A stretch of 34,930 nt of DNA from Bacteroidia bacterium (GTDB lineage: Bacteria > Bacteroidota > Bacteroidia > UKL13-3), in NCBI GenBank assembly GCA_023151275.1, contig JAKLJI010000009.1, positions 84,287 to 119,216 on the forward strand, given 5' to 3'. Positions 32,981 to 34,930 of this stretch are shown here, one piece after another; the first letter of the stretch is position 1; the number at the start of each line of letters is the position of its first letter. The position numbers were made by a program, and so were the translations under genes. The notes beneath the pieces are model-generated. The model had not been told where the DNA came from, made no database searches, and was given only the letters and a program-made list of their open reading frames with translations.

Positions 32981-33433
32981 ATGGACTGTTTCCTATTCCG
33001 GGTTGTACAAAAAGAAATATTTATACATTCGGGTAAAGGGAAAAAAGACAGAATCACTATCTTAGCAGATAGGATGACTACCCAGTTTAAAACCTATTTA
33101 AAGGAATATAAGCCTAAGTATTGGCCTATTGAAGGAGTTGAAGGTGGAACCTATGCTGCAAGAAACGTACAGGCCATACTTCGGAAAGCGATAAAAGACA
33201 CAGGAATAAACCCCTTGGCAACGACTCATACCTTAAGACCTAGTTTCGCCACCCAGCTCCTGAAAAAAGGCACAGCTATCCGGTACATACAAGAGTTGCT
33301 AGGACATAGCTCCATTAAAACTACCGAAATATGCACCCCTATCACCCACAAAGGAGGCAAGAAGATCCAAAGCCCATTGGATCAAATGGATTGCGCATCT
33401 AGGCAAATAGACGCAACTGAGTTGCGCAAATAA
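32981..33433 (+). pseudogene. tyrosine recombinase (XerC/integrase-like), C-terminal remnant with catalytic Tyr lost
   Basis: About 150 codons that match only the catalytic half of a Bacteroidetes tyrosine recombinase: IHSGKGKKDRITILADR, WPIEGVEGGTYAARNVQAILRKAIKDTGI, the His-x-x-Arg box HTLRPSFATQLLKKGT, then RYIQELLGHSSIKTTE. The first catalytic Arg and the whole core-binding N-terminal domain are missing. The nucleophile position, normally EIYTH, reads EICTP (Cys118, codon at 33332), so strand cleavage should be impossible. The usual His after the HxxR Arg is Pro as well. The frame is otherwise open to a typical tail (IQSPLDQMD), so decay by point mutation looks recent. It stands just before a cassette-like gene. 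Confidence 0.85.
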
Positions 33434-33437
33434 ATAA

Positions 33438-33452
33438 GTTAGCGGTCAGGCT
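33438..33452 (+). repeat. left cassette boundary motif (inverted partner at 34229-34243)
   Basis: GTTAGCGGTCAGGCT. Its TTAGCGGT...GGCT recurs on the opposite strand at 34229-34243 (TTAGCGGTTCGGGCT). It lies five bases after the recombinase stop. The GTT-start recalls the R' core of integron attC sites, but the rest of that consensus (GTTRRRY) is not met. Confidence 0.5.
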
Positions 33453-33471
33453 ATGACGACCACCAAACAAA

Positions 33472-34209
33472 ATGACACGGACAAAAAAAATCATAATCGC
33501 AGGACTAACATTAACGACAATAACAATATTGACAATGGGACTATTTAGTTTTTTCAAAAAATCATCTGAACAAGTAAACACTTCAACTAACCCGTATAAA
33601 GACACTGCGACAAATCAAATCTACAATTTGTTGTTCTGCGACAAACTTGATTTGTATAAAGCAAATTCAAAAGAGCCAAATCCTTATCCGTGGGACATTT
33701 TATTCTCTGAATCAAGCTCAGGAACAGACTTGCAAAAGGTAATTGATGACAGCACTTCTGAATCAAGAATGAAAGTTTTGGCATATAACAGACAACTCGC
33801 AATTGGACATAAACCAAGCAAGAAAGAACTACTTGCTGTAATTGTAGAAGTTGGACTTGATAATGGACTTGATGTTTTGGCTTCATTTAGTGATGGAACT
33901 GCACGTTACATTAATCAGACAGAAAAAATAATAATTTGGGAAACGACAGACGAGAAGTCAAATGAACTAACCAAAGATTTATTTTTAAAAAGTCAAAACA
34001 TCGTTAATCAAATTGGTGCTTGGGATAAACCAAGACGTCCTGCACCAACAAAAGGAAATGTGAGAATTACATTTCTAGCATCAGACGGACTTTATTTTGG
34101 TGAAGGACCAATTGACGTTTTATTTAACGACCCATTGGCAAGTCCAGCATTGACATCAGCGACTAACTTAATGAAATATTTAACCGAAAAATCATTAGAA
34201 ACAAAATGA
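33472..34209 (+). CDS. cassette-like gene, membrane-anchored protein of unknown function
   Basis: A 245-residue protein. An N-terminal basic start and one transmembrane helix (IIIAGLTLTTITILTMGLFSFF) are followed by a Ser/Thr-rich linker and a soluble domain. Part of this domain (SKKELLAVIVEVGLDNGLDVLASFSDGTARYINQ, EKIIIWETTDEKSNELTKDLF) looks like an alpha/beta fold that might bind something at its hydrophobic strands; no family is recognised. The tail KGNVRITFLASDGLYFGEGPIDVLFND is strand-rich. The gene is flanked by inverted TTAGCGGT motifs, and a 13-bp direct repeat AAACAAAATGACA covers both its start (33465-33477) and its stop (34199-34211). It is more AT-rich than the neighbouring core genes. 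All this suggests a mobile cassette. Confidence 0.75.
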   Translation: MTRTKKIIIAGLTLTTITILTMGLFSFFKKSSEQVNTSTNPYKDTATNQIYNLLFCDKLDLYKANSKEPNPYPWDILFSESSSGTDLQKVIDDSTSESRMKVLAYNRQLAIGHKPSKKELLAVIVEVGLDNGLDVLASFSDGTARYINQTEKIIIWETTDEKSNELTKDLFLKSQNIVNQIGAWDKPRRPAPTKGNVRITFLASDGLYFGEGPIDVLFNDPLASPALTSATNLMKYLTEKSLETK

Positions 34210-34228
34210 CAACGATGGACAGAAAAGA

Positions 34229-34243
34229 AGCCCGAACCGCTAA
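34229..34243 (-). repeat. right cassette boundary motif, interrupted by the intron
   Basis: On the minus strand TTAGCGGTTCGGGCT, the inverted partner of 33438-33452. The group II intron 3' end (ACTCGAT) abuts it, so the base before TTAGCGG, expected G as in GTTAGCGG, is displaced by the intron. Confidence 0.5.
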
Positions 34244-34930
34244 TCGAGTAACGCCGGGGAATTTCACCCCAACGTTCTCACAGAACCGTGCTTGAACCTC
34301 TCTATTCACACAGCTTGCCTCGTCCTTTGACGAGGGCTCTTCAGTAATGTCTTTACCTTTTTAAGAATAACGCTTCCTAGTGAATGGATAGCAAAACCAA
34401 GTTGTTTGTTGCCAGTGTGCAAATAAGTTGGGCTTTTCCTTCCACTTTCGCCTGAGCCAAGTGATAGCAGCACCTGTAAACTTCTTGTACTTTTTCTTGC
34501 ACCACTTTACCAACCTAAAGTTAATGTGAGCATAAATCTCAAGCATGCTGCTATGCGCAAACTTCCCAAAATAGACTATCCAACCCCTTACTTTTTCATT
34601 TAGTAAGTCGGCCAATTGCTCTATCTTTTGGGTTCGCCTGTGTAGCTTTTCATACTTCAATTGCAGCATCATTCGCTTGCGTGCCTTGGGGGCTACGCTT
34701 GCCTGATACAGCAATTTCATGCCCGCATCTTTTCCCTTCACCTTTACCATTTCTTTGCTGAACCGATGACCAAGAAAATCAAAACTACTTCCATAGCTCA
34801 TGTTTCTTGTTTGACCCTTGCGGGTTTCGGTCTGAACCAATTTGCTTTTCTCAGGATGTAATTCCAGTCCGCAAGTTTCAAAGCGCTCCCCCACTATCTT
34901 CATCACAAACTTTGCTGCATCCTCACTTAC
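34243..34930 (-). mobile_element. group II intron, 3' part (runs off window)
   Basis: The minus strand shows the reverse transcriptase ORF followed by the intron 3' RNA domains. Domain V is the 34-nt hairpin at 34315-34282, opening with the AGC triad and closing with CACGGTTCT. Domain VI is a 10-bp hairpin (CCCCAACGTT 34267-34276 / AACGCCGGGG 34250-34259 in plus orientation, two G-U pairs). The terminal ACTCGAT ends at about 34243. A further hairpin CCTCGTC/GACGAGG precedes domain V. The 5' part is outside the window. Confidence 0.85.
34361..34930 (-). CDS. ltrA: group II intron reverse transcriptase/maturase, C-terminal part
   Basis: The frame is open to the window edge, so only the C-terminal 189 residues are seen: the RT palm end (GLELHPEKSKLV, SFDFLGHRF) and the thumb/maturase X domain (LADLLNEKVRGWIVYFGKF, YAHINFRLVKWCKKKYKKF, then LFAHWQ). 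The YADD catalytic motif would lie outside. The protein ends soon after LFAHWQ, with no HNH endonuclease domain, as in group IIC introns. It splices and reverse-transcribes the intron. The symbol ltrA denotes the family only. Confidence 0.9.
   Translation of the reverse strand, partial: VSEDAAKFVMKIVGERFETCGLELHPEKSKLVQTETRKGQTRNMSYGSSFDFLGHRFSKEMVKVKGKDAGMKLLYQASVAPKARKRMMLQLKYEKLHRRTQKIEQLADLLNEKVRGWIVYFGKFAHSSMLEIYAHINFRLVKWCKKKYKKFTGAAITWLRRKWKEKPNLFAHWQQTTWFCYPFTRKRYS

Noticed and set aside
33438-34243. Calling the boundary motifs true attC sites
   Set aside because: The core consensus is matched only in part and the rest of the right-hand site is hidden by the intron and the window edge.

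Overview
The window reads as a chromosomal stretch of a member of the Bacteroidota (Bacteroidetes), probably a flavobacterial, chitinophagal or sphingobacterial relative; the genus cannot be told. The evidence is a secreted protein with a type IX secretion (T9SS) sorting domain, CarboxypepD_reg-like/TonB-receptor architecture, several promoters of the Bacteroidetes type (TTG, 19-20 bases, TAnnTTTG), little use of Shine-Dalgarno sites, and Bacteroidetes-style fasciclin and outer-membrane proteins. Most genes look like ordinary core or envelope genes, broken up by islands of mobile-element debris.

Layout. 1-2.9 kb: the N-terminus of a TonB-dependent receptor, two overlapping secreted beta-rich proteins, and a 2OG-Fe(II) oxygenase. 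2.9-4.5 kb: tRNA-Leu(CAA) with its own promoter and terminator, a patch of GCTATGGC-rich repeats, and a two-domain fasciclin lipoprotein. 4.5-7.0 kb (minus): a serine hydrolase, an extradiol dioxygenase of the YgiD type and an AraC regulator. 7.1-8.9 kb: an IS3-family element whose two flanks are pieces of two unrelated genes (an OmpA-like C-terminus and a response-regulator N-terminus). 9.0-10.8 kb: a CoA-disulfide-reductase/rhodanese fusion. 10.8-11.3 kb: dispersed repeats. 11.35-18.8 kb: a T9SS-secreted Asp-box protein, holA, an RlmI-type rRNA methyltransferase, a tandem pair of paralogous CarboxypepD_reg-like proteins, and small hypotheticals including a DUF5329 protein.

19.1-27.0 kb holds a large thioester alpha-2-macroglobulin followed, with an 11-base overlap, by penicillin-binding protein 1C, the classic envelope-defence/repair pair. 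27.1-27.8 kb is a RelE/HigB-like toxin and HTH antitoxin operon. 28.3-29.7 kb is an alkaline phosphatase with a small membrane protein. 29.8-31.9 kb is an enoyl-CoA hydratase overlapping queA.

31.9-34.9 kb is an accessory island and the most interesting part. It has GC-rich and about 140-nt repeats (also found at 10.8-11.1 and 27.9-28.3 kb) and a decayed tyrosine recombinase whose catalytic Tyr is replaced by Cys. Next comes a lone cassette-like ORF bracketed by inverted TTAGCGGT motifs and by a 13-bp direct repeat spanning its start and stop codons. A group II intron without an endonuclease domain ends exactly in the downstream motif. This resembles an integron-type gene cassette carrying a group IIC-attC-like intron; that reading is inference and needs comparison with other genomes.
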